Under the pieces are notes generated by a model that saw only the letters and a program-made list of their open reading frames with translations, had not been told where the DNA came from and did no database searches. A stretch of DNA of 64,000 nt, from NCBI GenBank assembly GCA_019454045.1, contig SKCR01015015.1, positions 62,001-126,000 on the forward strand, written 5' to 3'. How positions within the stretch are numbered: the first letter of the stretch is position 1; each line of letters opens with the position of its first letter. Position numbers and translations under genes: made by a program. Source of the stretch: Zanthoxylum bungeanum. Its lineage: Eukaryota; Streptophyta; Magnoliopsida; Sapindales; Rutaceae. Below, piece by piece: positions 13,131 to 25,593 of this stretch.

Positions 13131-15200
13131 TGTTGGAGTGCTACGGTCCCAAGGATCGAATCAAAAGCATATAAACAAGTGTGAATACAATTGAGAAAGT
13201 CGCGGAATACTTGCATCGATCAGTTGAGTGACGCGGTAGGCAATAAAAATTCCATTTTCTGCCTTCTGTACCTCACGGCAGTGGCAGTAAGCTGCTCCTC
13301 CATTTTCTATTTTTGAGCTCCTCGAACAAGCTCCAAGCTTCGTCAAACGATTCTCGGCTCATTGGTAGACTTCCCTATCACCTTCGCATGTCTTCGTAGT
13401 GTGTGAGAGAGATGAAAAAGTGTAATGTGTTTTTGTGACTCTTGGCTTCCCTTTGGCTCTCGGTTTTGACAGAAAACCAGAAGGTTTTCACAGCCCCTTG
13501 GGCGTGTGTAGAGAAGAAGAAAGAGAGGGGAGAGAGATGTGTGAGAGAGATGAAAAAGTGTAATGTGTTTTTGTTTTCTAAAAACAAAATAAACATATAC
13601 CCTTTTTCACTTTCAAAAGTCAAGCCATAAATGGCTCCAACCACCAACATCAACTCATCAATCCATCAATCATGAATAGTGACTTGCGTCAATCACTCAA
13701 AGTGAAAGGCATCCATCACTTGATTGACGAATGATGTGACGCTAGATGCAACTAGCGATTTGACGCTTGATTTGACTTGCGTGCCTCACTCGAATTCGAA
13801 ATGCGAATACGCTTGCAAATAATCTCGGGCTCGGGTTCGCTAATTCCAAATTAACGAATTTTCCGTTGCGTCGCAATTAAATCTAATTTAATTAAATAAT
13901 CATGCCTGGCATAATTACTATTCATGTCGCTAACAAATTAATTCTAAATTAATTCGTTCGCCCGAATTAAAATCTAATTTTAATTCTGCGTCGAAATCCA
14001 ATTTCGTTTAATATATCGAATATATTAATTTACCGATTAATTCCAAATTCATCGTTATCTCTCTTTAAATGATATTTTATCCCAGATAAAATATCTCTGC
14101 AATTAATCCCAAATAAATTTTCTCTCTCTTCTAATTAATCCCAGATTAATTTAGAGTGCGAGTCATACGTCATCGGTGAATCTTTGGGAAGTGACCCATG
14201 AGATCCTCGGATATGTTGGCAGCAAATTCGGTCGTTGGACTATCCGAACACATAAGTACCAAGTACTACGTTTAACCGATTTACAAGACAAGGTTGGCTT
14301 CTAGCAAAGCGCCATGCCTACCCAATTCTCCGGAAATATCCTTACAGGAATAATGATCTATATCAGGCGTAGTATACGTAGTATTGCGTATTTCTGTCCA
14401 GTATCGGATGATCACGTGCTAGGCCTAGGGCTGGAATTGTGTCTGCCCCGTACGAAGCACATGTCGTATTTCTGGTAACTAGTCTCTATAATCGGATAAA
14501 CATGACCTTGTCATTTTATCCCGATAGCTGCAACATTTAAGAGAACCAGTCCCGTATCCTACGTGACCATCATCTCCACTATGACTGGAGTGATACTTCC
14601 ATCTAGACATCACACCCAACACACTACGATTCTCAATATACCCAGCATAGGCGTACACAGAACCTGTTAAAGCCCTGGACGACCGCAACCAAAGTATATT
14701 GATTGTCGCAAGTATTAGCGGTGCAAGTCTCAGGTTAAGACCAAATACACCTACCCTGATTTCGGACTTCCATAGACACATAGTCATACTACCAATGGAA
14801 TTCCGAGGGGGTCTATCCAGAGCGAAGCTGTTTCCCGTACCATCGGTAAAACACAACCTCCTATTACACTTGCATGAGTATCCTATACCCAAATATATGA
14901 GAACTATGTTGTTGTGCCCTCACAACGCGCACAAGTGCAATACTAGTCTTTTACGTATTTATCGATGTCCAATCTCGATAATACTCTGACTAGGGATATT
15001 TAATGATTTATCCTTCGTGGATTGATACTGTCTCATATCATTCTCAATCGAGGAATAAATCATAGGGACCTCTCATCATTTATATATCTTGGTGATCTAA
15101 TCAAAAATGATAAGAGTGCAATCTCCTTTGTCACATAGTTAATTTGTACAACATTGTGATCTGTACAAATAGTGACGTTATAGGTCATAATTGTCCAATA
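13131..15200 (-). repeat. 3' LTR of copia X2
   Basis: 2070 bp, TGTTGGAG...GTCCAATA. A 36-38 bp stretch at 13399-13436 is replaced by a copy of 13539-13574 from the same LTR, unlike the partner LTR. It holds the conserved short ORF 14479-14892. Confidence 0.95.
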
Positions 15201-15215
15201 ATCTCCCACTTGGCC
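15201..15215 (-). other. Polypurine tract of copia X2
   Basis: The minus strand reads GGCCAAGTGGGAGAT, adjacent to the 3' LTR and identical to the X1 PPT. Confidence 0.8.
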
Positions 15216-18200
15216 TATAGCCAGTCACTCGAGTGTCTACCACCCGAACTATGTACGGTTGGCTCAAATTGCTGAGGAAAGGCTTTCGTCAGTGGATTTG
15301 TATGATTATCGTCTGATACGATTTATTCGATCATCACATCGCCACGATGTATGATTTGAATGAATCAGATGAATATCGAAGTATATATCTGGATCGTTGA
15401 TGAGACCATTTATTCTTTAGCCTGTGCTCAAGCCTAGCTCAGCTGCTAACAGAATTATATCTAATCTAATTAGATTTATTATCGACCCACAAGGCTTCTA
15501 TTACTGCCTCAGCTGCAGCAATAACCCGCATTTGTTGTTTATTCGGTAATAGTATCTTGCTTGGAAGGTTTCCAGCTCACTGTTCCATAATTCAAACTTT
15601 ATAGTACCGTTTAGTGACTTAAAGTCATTTTATCGGTTTAGGAAACTTGCTACAGTGATCCCAGTCACTTCAAGTTCTCCATCTCCATAGTATAAGACAG
15701 CATCCTTAGTTCTCTAAGATACTAAGTATGTTCTTAACTTCAATCCTGTGACTATCACTCGGATTGGCCTGTTTGTGAATCCATATGCTCAAAGCGTATG
15801 AGACACCAGGTCGCGTACATTTTTCAGTGTACGATTTCTCGGAGAGTTTTCTCGAAAGCCAAGCTTTCACCGATTATTATTATTGGAATATCATTTCCAA
15901 GAAATGACATATTATCATTATTTATAGGACAGCCACTGTCAGTGCGCTCCCACTAACCTCCTATTACACAAGAATCTATTACGTTTTGAATTAAATCATA
16001 AACTATTATGATTACATCAAAACGATAATTCCAAGAACCTAATGCTTGCTTCAATCCAAACATGGATCGAATAACTTGCAAACCTTGTTTGATTGTTTTG
16101 GTACGACAAAACCGACAGGATGTTGTAAACATCCTCTAAAAGGTTTCCTTTTCAGGAAAGCGATTTTCCCGGCAAGCTGTCATATTTCATACATGAAACA
16201 TGTAGCTTTAGCCAGCATTATCCAAATGGATTTACCGTGGCAACAGGTAAAAGGTTGAATCGTAATCAACACAATGTTGATAACGATACCTTTCCGCTAC
16301 AAGCCTAGCTTAGTACGTTGGTTTGTTGCCTTCCATGTATGTCCTCCTTGAAGACTTATAAAGTACCAATAGGCACAATGCCTTGCGGTACATCAACTAG
16401 TATCCAAACTAAGTTGATATACATGGAATCTATTTCGGATCTATGAAACTTTGTCATAATAGGTAGTCGATACCCTGTATCACTTCCTCGTACGTAGTCA
16501 GTTGGTATAGCTCTAAAGATTGACATCTTTATGAGGTGAGATCAGAAACCCATACCCCAGGTTATTTTCTGACTCTCTCCGACATACGCGGTTCTTGTGT
16601 ATTCGAAGATTAATGATATAGTTTCATCATTGATGAACTATTTGTGTTCCATTAGGAATCGGTGCCTGGAATAGTATTACTCTGATTTTCTTCGAGTTTT
16701 ACTATCCTCCCACTTACCACTGCATACCGATATTCCTCTAAGGAAGATCGCATGGCGAGCAACAATCTAATTGTTCTCTTGTGAGTTGTATAAGTACTAT
16801 ACTTATGGTATCCCTAGGATAACCTACAATTGGCACTTATCCAATTTGGGTTCTAGTTTGGTATCATCCAAACATATGCCTAGCATTCCCAAATTATCAG
16901 GAATGAGAAACCCGGTTTCTTTCCTGTTCATATCTAATATGAAATCTGTCAAACAAATTTTTATGGAACCTTATTCTAAATAAGTTCTGCACTGTTAATG
17001 CTTATCCGTTGAAGGAAATGGTAGCTCAGAGCGACTCATGATTAACCTTATCATGTCTAACAAAATTCGGTTACTCAGTTCGGACACACCGTTAATTGAC
17101 GTGTTCCGGGAGGAGTCCTCATAGAAAGAATACTATACTCTTTCTAGTATATTAGAAACTTATTGCTTAAGTATTTTCCATTACGGTCTTACCGTGATAG
17201 TTTAATACTTTAGCCGATCTATTTGTCTATTTCGTGTCGAAACTCTAAAAGCTTCCGATTTGTGTTTCAAAAGAAACACGTAACCATAATGCGATGCCAC
17301 ATCCGTAAAGGTCAGGAAATATTCATATCCACCTCTAGCCTAGCTAGACATGGGCCCACTTGCTTCACTATGAACTAGGGCTAAGTAAATGTGTTTTAGG
17401 CACTTTGCCCAATAAACTAGATTCGTAGTCTTTATTTGAGTAGAATCAAATCAGTCCAAGTACCCACTCTTCAAAAGTGTGGATATACGATCCTTGTTTA
17501 ATTGTGTCCCAGACAGCAATGCCACAAATTAGTTTCTTCTGATCAAATCATTTTGAGCTATTTGTTTGTCATGTTATATATTTGAGATTTTATTTATATT
17601 CAAAATATAAATACTGTTATTCACATCTAATGTGTTTATCTCAGTATCAACTTTATAAAATAAAAACTTTGTGTTCTAGAATATAAAGGTTCACCCGCAG
17701 CGGGTTAAACACTGATATAGAGATAATGTATCTAGTCAAACTAGTTACATTATAATAGTTTCCAAATTTAGGTACACACCCGAAGGTAGTTCCTAAATTT
17801 AGGTTTCTGCGGTTAAAACAGCGACTTTCGTCTCATTTCCAATTTCGCAGATTAATCTCAATCTGAAGTCAGTATCCTGCTCACAGCAGATTCTGAACAT
17901 CAATACATATTTATGTACCACACTAAGTATTTAAAATCTAATTTTAATACTAGTAATGAACATAATTATGACAAACATATTTGAAGTCAGAGCCTTGCTC
18001 GTTCTTCAATTCATTCATGTCCGCTTTGTCCAAACGGCAGTCACGCTTCCGCGATCCCGTTTGCCACCTTTAAGCAGACATTTTGGGATATGTCATTTAT
18101 CTTTCTAAAAGATTATAATGATTTTGGCTTTGCCCTTTTTCATATTCCAGAAGCCTTTGGCCAAGCCATGGCCTTCTAGAATATCGAAGTAAGGTGCGCC

Positions 18201-18880
18201 TTGCGCTACTTGCCTTATTGCAAATTTCGACTTTGTCTCCTTGAGAATAGTCATTAATTCTCCAAGAATTATTAATTGCAATTTAGTACTTCTAAGATCT
18301 AAAACTAGATCTATGAGGATTTCAATTTCTTTATCATACTTTAAGGATCTAATCCTTAGTTCTGATTCAGAAATTAAGGAGTCTACTGCGACAAGCTTAA
18401 TGGATTAAGCACTAAAGTTATCATCACATAATCTTCCAAAGATTATGCTCTACTGTTTTCTTAACTCCGGGCTTTAGGCATAATATGTTATTTTATCAAA
18501 TAAAGTAACTTATTAGTTTCCAGTACCATCTTGAAATTTAATTCCCAATTTGAAAATTAAACCATTTAAATACATTTTCCCTAGGATTATGTTTTAAATG
18601 TCAATCTTTCAATTTTATCTTGATTTTAATAGTCCAACTATTTAATCAACGATTTTGGTACTATTAATATAATGATTATTATAGTCCAACTATTTTAATC
18701 AACTATACTTTAATAGATTAAAATCAATTATATTGATTACTATAATCCAATTATAAAATCAACTATAAATGAATAGTTTGAATACAGTCCAACTGTTAAT
18801 TAAAACAACGATTTAAATATTAGTCCAACTAACATTTAATTATATTATACGAATGATATTTATTTTGAGCGCGTATGGCA
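15216..18880 (-). pseudogene. Decayed copia gag-pol of X2
   Basis: Collinear with the X1 internal region over its whole length and just as broken. The RT motif region lies opposite 16046-16258 and reads a QLAGKIAFLKRK-like remnant of QMDVKTAFLNG. The zinc-knuckle region lies near 18040-18100. No frame above about 70 codons follows the coding strand. Only homology to X1 and to the D pol (45274-47971) reveals what it was. Confidence 0.75.
18622..18830. repeat. AT-rich minisatellite in X2
   Basis: Four copies of the ATAGTCCAACTATTTAATC-type motif at 18629, 18681, 18741 and 18783; X1 has five. Spacing is about 40-60 bp. Confidence 0.65.
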
Positions 18881-20952
18881 AGTAATTAAACGAATATTGC
18901 AAATTCAATTCTTGTCTCCCACTATTTTTCGACGAGCCTCTAACCCTCTGTCGAGTAGTCGGGAAACCGTGTTTCCTAGCGGGCTAGGATCCCGTTAAAT
19001 ATCACACAATCTTGACTTTGACCAAAAAATTGTATGATAATTAACTAGGTAGATCTCTAAGATCGATTGGATCTAATCCAATTCTTAGATCCAGTAGGGG
19101 ACATCCAAGTCCGAAATATATATCTTATATATGCCAATACATCCAATGTATTACCTAACCTTTTTCCTCTTAATCAACTAAGCCTTGACTTTGGCACAAC
19201 AAACTTAGTGATCCCAGTTAAGCACGACCCATTGACCATGGAAAGCTTCGTAATCAATGTCGATGGATAAGAAGTGGTCTTGACTTTGGCCAACAAACCA
19301 CAACTTGGACAAGACACCGATATGGAACAAAACTCTCGTGATTCAAACACATCCTCGACGGACAAAGGCCTTGACTTTGGCCAACAAGCCAATGCCAGTC
19401 TCGGATCTTGAGTGAGAATCACTCAATGGAAGGAAAGACGTTTAATATTTTGCGAGGGTTTTTCGAGTGCAAATTGGCAACCAATTTATTATCTTTGTTA
19501 AGGTCTCATCATCATACACCCTTAAACATGCATTCTAAACACATAATAAAGCGCATATGAATAAAATAATAATGATATGCGGATGGATACTTTACACATT
19601 GATCCTAGATCAAATCTCTCCCTTTATCTCTCCCGCTAGCACAAGTATTTACTTCTACCCGTTACACTACACTTCTAAAGAAACCTCATTTACATTGAGG
19701 GGGATAGGTGAGAAGAGAATACAAAGAATATGGAGGCAATAAGGTTGGACACGCAGGTCCAATTAATAAATCAAATTTATTACAAAAATTTCTAAAATTG
19801 TCCCACCCATCTAATATCCATCCGATATACATTATTCATGCATCGCAACTATGTATTCACACAAGCATGTTATCAATCAATCTAATCAAATTAATTAATC
19901 TGATAATTAGTGATCATCCAATGTTCAAACAATGATTTGATTTTGCTCGAGTCAAACTCGTTTTGCGAATAAGTACTCAAAGTACGAATTCTCGAATTAA
20001 ATTAAACTACAAAATTAAATCCAATTTAATATGCATTTAATTCTAATTCGCTTATTTAATTCCAAATTAAGCATTACACTTTAATAATAAACCTTTTACG
20101 ACTTAAATTCCAAATTTAATCGTTACGGGTCTCAAAGTCCGATTAACGTCCAACGTCAATTTAATTAAAGTCCAATGGGCTTTTAATTAATTTCTTTAAG
20201 GCGTGGAATTTTGGTCAACTCAGATCAAACCGATAACTAAAGTCCAATCCGGGAATTACCCCATAAGCCCAAAAATCAATTTTGGCCCATTAGGCCCAAT
20301 TAAACTTTAAAGGTTCATTAAGTCGCATTTGGGCTTTATGGAAGCGGTTTTGGGCCCAATTGGATCCAACCAATTTTTCCTAAACTCAAGTTTGTACAAC
20401 AAAGCCCAATAAGCCCATTTACAACATTAAAGCCCAAATCCAATTTTAAGGCCCAACTTAATTAAACACAAAAATCCAATTTCACATTTAATTAACCTAA
20501 AGTGTATATCATGATTAATCACCCAAATTAACATTTCTAAAACATCAATTTATACAATTAATCATGTTCATTAACCACAAAACATGTCCAACATATTTTG
20601 ATCAAAAAATCAAACCCATACATGCTACTTTATGTCTCGGCAATGGGGAATTATTTTGTCCAAATCAAATTCAATCCAATTAAATTCAATTCAACATTAA
20701 ATCAATATCCCCAAATGATTTCTAATTCATACAATGAACAAATTCAAAAAATTCCAAGACTCACAAATTAGGGTATCATTTGGCCATGATCAAGAATTTG
20801 GGGAAATTTGATCTAATCAATTTTTCTCCAAATTAGACATATATAACTCTAAGTTAACATCAAATAAACATAACCAAACACGCAATTTGACAAAATCATG
20901 CTCAAAGCAAATTTACCCAAATTTTAACCTTAAGTCGTTTTTCATTCTTTTA
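18881..20952 (-). other. Leader region of copia X2
   Basis: Holds the same CTTGACTTTGGCCAACAAA-type repeats as X1 (near 19011, 19280 and 19370) and AT-rich sequence. The plus-strand reading seen in X1 at 5452-5712 is interrupted here by a stop near 19268, arguing against a real gene. Confidence 0.55.
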
Positions 20953-20967
20953 CTCGCTCTGATACCA
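20953..20967 (-). other. Primer binding site (tRNA-Met) of copia X2
   Basis: The minus strand reads TGGTATCAGAGCGAG, one base from the LTR edge at 20969. Confidence 0.9.
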
Positions 20968-20968
20968 T

Positions 20969-22991
20969 TGTTGGAGTTCTACGGTCCCAAGGATCGAATC
21001 AAAAGCATATAAACATGTGTGAATAAAATAGAGAAAGTCGCGGAATACTTACATCGATCGGTTGAGCGACGCGGTAGGCAATAAAAATTCCATTTTCTGC
21101 CTTCTGTACCTCACGGCAATGGCAGTAAGCTGCTCCTCTATTTTCTGTTTTTGAGATCCTCGAACAAGCTCCAAGCTTCGTCAAACGATTCCCGGCTCAT
21201 GGGTAGACTTCCCTATCACCTTCGCATGTCTTCGTAGTGTGCTAGCACTCCCAATTTTGCCACAAAATCGCGACTCTTGGCTTCCTTTTGGCTCTCGGTT
21301 TTGACAGAAAACCAGAAGGTTTTCACAGCCCCTTGGGCGTGTGTAGAGAAGAAGAAAGAGAGGGGAGAGAGATGTGTGAGAGAGATGAAAAAGTGTAATG
21401 TGTTTTTGTTTTCTAAAAACAAAATAAACATATACCCTTTTTCACTTTCAAAAGTCAAGCCATAAATGGCTCCAACCACCAACATCAACTCATCAATCCA
21501 TCAATCATGAATAGTGACTTGCGTCAATCACTCAAAGTGAAAGACATCCATCACTTGATTGACGAATGATGTGATGATAGATGCGACTAGCGATTTGACG
21601 CTTGATTTGACAAATGTGCCTCACTCAAATTCGAAATGTGAATGCGCTCGCAAATAATCTCGGGCTCGGGTTCGCTAATTCTAAATTAACGAATTTTCTG
21701 TTACGTCGCAATTAAATCTAATTTAATTAAATAATCATGCCTAGCATAATTACTATTCACGTCGCTAACGAATTAATTCTAAATTAATTCGTTCGCCCGA
21801 ATTAAAATCTAATTTTAATTCCACGTCGAAATCCAATTTCGTTTAATATATCGAATATATTAATTTACCGATTAATTCCAAATTTATCGTTATCTCTCTT
21901 TAAATGATATTTTATCCCAGATATAATATCTCCGCAATTAATCCCAAATTAATTTTCTCTCTCTTCTAATTAATCCCAGATTAATTTAGAGTGCGAGTCA
22001 TACGTCATCAGTGAATCTTTGGGAAGTGACCCATGAGATCCCCGGATATGTTGGCACTAAATTCAATCGTCGGACTATCCGAACACGTAAGTACCAAGTA
22101 CTACATTTTACCGATTTACAAGACAAGGTTGTCTTCTAGAAAAGCGCCATGCCTACCCAATTCTCCGGAAAAATCCTTACAGGAATAATGATCTATATCA
22201 GGCGTTGTATACGTAGTATTGCGTATTTATGTCCAGTATCGGATGATCACGTGCTAGGCCTGGGGCTGGAATTGTGTCTGCCCCGTACGAAGCACATGTC
22301 GGATGTCTGATAACTAGTCTCTATAATCGGATAAACATGACCTTGTAATTTTATCCCGATAGCTGCAGCATTTAAGAGAACCAGTCCCGTATCCTACGTG
22401 ACCATCATCTCCACTATGAATGGAGTGATACTTCCGTCTTGACATCACACCTAACATACTATGATTCTCAATATACCCAGCATAGGCGTACACAGAACCT
22501 GTTAAAGCCCTGGACGACCGCAACCAAAGTATATTGATTGTCGCAAGTATTAGCGGTGCAAGTCTCAAGTTAAGACCAAATACACCTACTCTGATTTCGG
22601 ACTTCCATAGACACATAGTCATACTACCAATGGAATTCCGAGGGGGTCTATCCAGAGCGAAGCTGTTTCCCGTACCATCGGTAAAACACAACCTCCTATT
22701 ACACTTACATGAGTATCCTATACCCAAATATATGAGAACTATGTCGTTGTGCCCTCACAACGCGCACAAGTGCAATACTAGTCTTTTACGTATTTATCGA
22801 TGTCCAATCTCGATAATACTCTGACTAGGGATATTTAATGATTTATCCTTCGTGGACCTCTCATCATCTATATATCTTGGTGATCTAATCACAAATGATA
22901 AGAGTGCAATCTCCTTTGTCACATAGTTAATTTGTACAACAACACCGTGATCTGTACAAATAGTGACGCTATGGGTCATAATTGTCCAACA
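20969..22991 (-). repeat. 5' LTR of copia X2
   Basis: 2023 bp, TGTTGGAG...GTCCAACA. It keeps the ancestral GCTAGCACTCC... stretch at about 21241-21272 that the partner LTR lost, and the 137-codon sense ORF 22314-22727. Confidence 0.95.
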
Positions 22992-23555
22992 AATGTTTCC
23001 CCCTAATGGACCACATATAGACTTTAAACCTGGAATGATGTAGTATCTCCCAACCTTTCATGGTTTGGAGAATGAGAACCCTTATGTGAACATTAGAGAA
23101 TTTGAAGAGGTTGTAGCAACCTTTCATGACCGATTCGGGACTACATACACAATTAGACTTAAGTTCTTCCCTTTTACCCTTAAGGATCAAGATAAAAGTT
23201 GGTTGTACTCTTTAAGACCTCATTCGATAGGATCATGGGGTGAAATGACACATGCATTCTTTAATAAATACTTCCCACACCATAAGACTAATGCCCTAAA
23301 AATACAGATCTCTACATTCTCCCAGAAAGACAGTGAAACCCTTTATCAAACTTGGGAGAGGTTTAAAGAGATGCTAACTAGTTGTCCTCACCATGGGCAT
23401 GAGAGTTGTCGCTTAATGAGTTACTTTTATGCTGGTCTAACCCTTAAAGAGAACCAATTCGTTGAGACAATGTGCAATGGTGAATTTATCCGAAAGGACC
23501 CTGATGAGGCATTACAGTACTTAAATGACCTAGCCAAAAAATCTCACACTTGGAC

Positions 23556-25593
23556 TGTTGGACAGTTATGACCCATAGCATCACTATTTGTACAGATCAT
23601 GGTGTTGTTGTAAAAATTAACTATTTGACAAAGGAGATTGCTCTCTTATCATTTGTGATTAGATCACCAAGATATATAAATGATAGGAGGTCCTTATGAT
23701 TAGTACCTGGATTGAGATGATATGAGACAATATCAATCCACGAAGGTTTAATCATTAAATATCCCTAGTCAGAGTATTATCGAGATTGGACATCGATAAT
23801 GCGTAAAAGTCTAGTATTACAATTGTGCGCATTGTGAGGGCATAACGACATAGGTCTCATATATTTGGGTATATGATACTAATGCAAGTGTAGTAGGAGG
23901 TTGTGTTTTATCGATGGTACGGGAAACAGCTTCGCTCTAGATAGACCCCTCGAAATTCCATTGGTAGTATGACTATGTGTCTATGGAAGTCCGAAATCAG
24001 GGTAGGTGTATTCGGCCTTAACCTGAGACTTGCACCGCTAATACTTGCGACAATCAATATGCTTTGGTTTTAGGTCGTCCAGGGCTTTAACAGGTTCTGT
24101 GTACACCTCTGCTGGGTATATTGAGAATCGTAGTGTATTGGGTGTGATGTCAAGACGGAAGTATCACTCCAGTCATAGTGGAGATGATGGTCACGTAGGA
24201 TACAGTACTGGTTCTATTATGTACTGCAGTCATCGAGATAAAATGACAAGGTCATGTTTATCCGATTATAGAGACTAGTTACCAGAGATCTGATATGTGC
24301 TTCGTACGAGGCAGACACAATTACAGCCCTAGGTCTAGCACGTGACATCCGATACTGGATCGAAATACGCAATACTACGTATACTACGCCTGATATAGAT
24401 CGCTATATTCCTGTAAGGATATTTCTGGAGAATTGGGTAGGCATGACGTTTTGCTAGAAGCCAACCTTGTCTTGTAAATCGGTACAAACGTAGTACTAGG
24501 TACTTACGTGTTCGGATAGTCCGACGACCGTATTTACTGCCAACATATTCGGGGATCTCATGGGTCACTTCCCGAAGATTCACCGATGACGTATGACTCG
24601 CACTTTTATTAATCTGGGATTAATTAGATGAGAGAGAAAATTAATCCGGGATTAATTACAGAGATATTTTATCTGGGATAAAATATTATTCAAAGAGAGA
24701 TAACGATTAATTTGGAATTAATCGATTCAATAATATATTCGATATATTATACGAAATTGGATTTTGACGCAGAATTGAAATTATATTTTAATTCGGGCGA
24801 ACGAGTTAATTTAGAATTAATTCATTAGCGGCGTGAATAGTGATTTCGTTAGGCATAATCATTTAATTACGTCGCAACGGAAAATTTGTTAATTTGGAAT
24901 TAGCGAACCCGAGCCCGGGATTATTTGCGAGTGCATTCGTATTTCGAATTCGAGTGCGGCACGCAAGTCAAATCAAGCGTCAAATCGCTAGTCGCATCTA
25001 GTGTCACATCATTCGTCAATCAAGTGATAGATGTCTTTCACTTTGAGTGATTGACGCCAGTCACTGTTCATTGATTGATGGGAGTGGTTGGAGCCTTAAT
25101 GGCTTGACTTTTTGGAAAAGGCAAAATTGTATATTTTTATTTGTTTTTTTGAAAACAAATATCTAATACAATTTTTGGTAACAACCATCTCTCTCTCTTC
25201 ACTTTCGATTCTCTCTCACTCACGCCCATGGAGGGGCTGTTTTCTCTTCACTGGGTCAGCTCAAAACCATGAGCTAGGAGGAAGCAAATAATGATTTTTG
25301 TGGCAAAAATCAAGGGTGCTAGCACACATCGGAGTCTTGCGAATGTGATAGGGAAACCCACCCGTGTGCATGGAATCATTTCATCACAATCTTGGAGCTT
25401 GCATGGAGGACCAAAGCCGAATCTTGGAGAGGGAAAACAGTCCAATGCCGTGACTTGCAAAGGAGGGCAGAAAAGTTTTTGTCTTCACCGCATCATCTCA
25501 ACCGATCATTGTGAGTATTCCACGACTTCCTCGATTGTATTCATACATGTTTTATGCTTGTTATTCGATCCTCGGTACCGTAGAACTCCAACA
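23556..25593 (+). mobile_element. Solo LTR of copia family X, opposite orientation, in gypsy A gag
   Basis: 2038 bp. It is the reverse complement of the X1/X2 LTRs, begins TGTTGGACAGTTATG and ends CTCCAACA. Flanks TGGAC and AGGAC form a 5 bp TSD with one mismatch. No internal region, PBS or PPT is present, so this is the product of LTR-LTR recombination. Removing it restores the gag frame across ...SHTW / TGPN.... It carries the family ORF block at 24045-24278. Confidence 0.93.

Larger units (their letters stand above)
13131..22991 (-). mobile_element. Ty1/copia element X2, complete, nested in gypsy A gag
   Basis: 9.86 kb minus-strand copia element with LTRs 13131-15200 and 20969-22991, PBS, decayed gag-pol and PPT. 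A perfect 5 bp TSD, AATGT, lies at 13126-13130 and 22992-22996. Joining the flanks at the TSD restores the gypsy A gag frame, so the insertion edges are exact. The 3' LTR terminus has mutated from CA to TA. Confidence 0.95.

Noticed and set aside
23065..23571. 168-codon frame as a host gene
   Set aside because: Its sequence is retrotransposon gag and continues on both sides into gypsy A once the copia insertions are removed.
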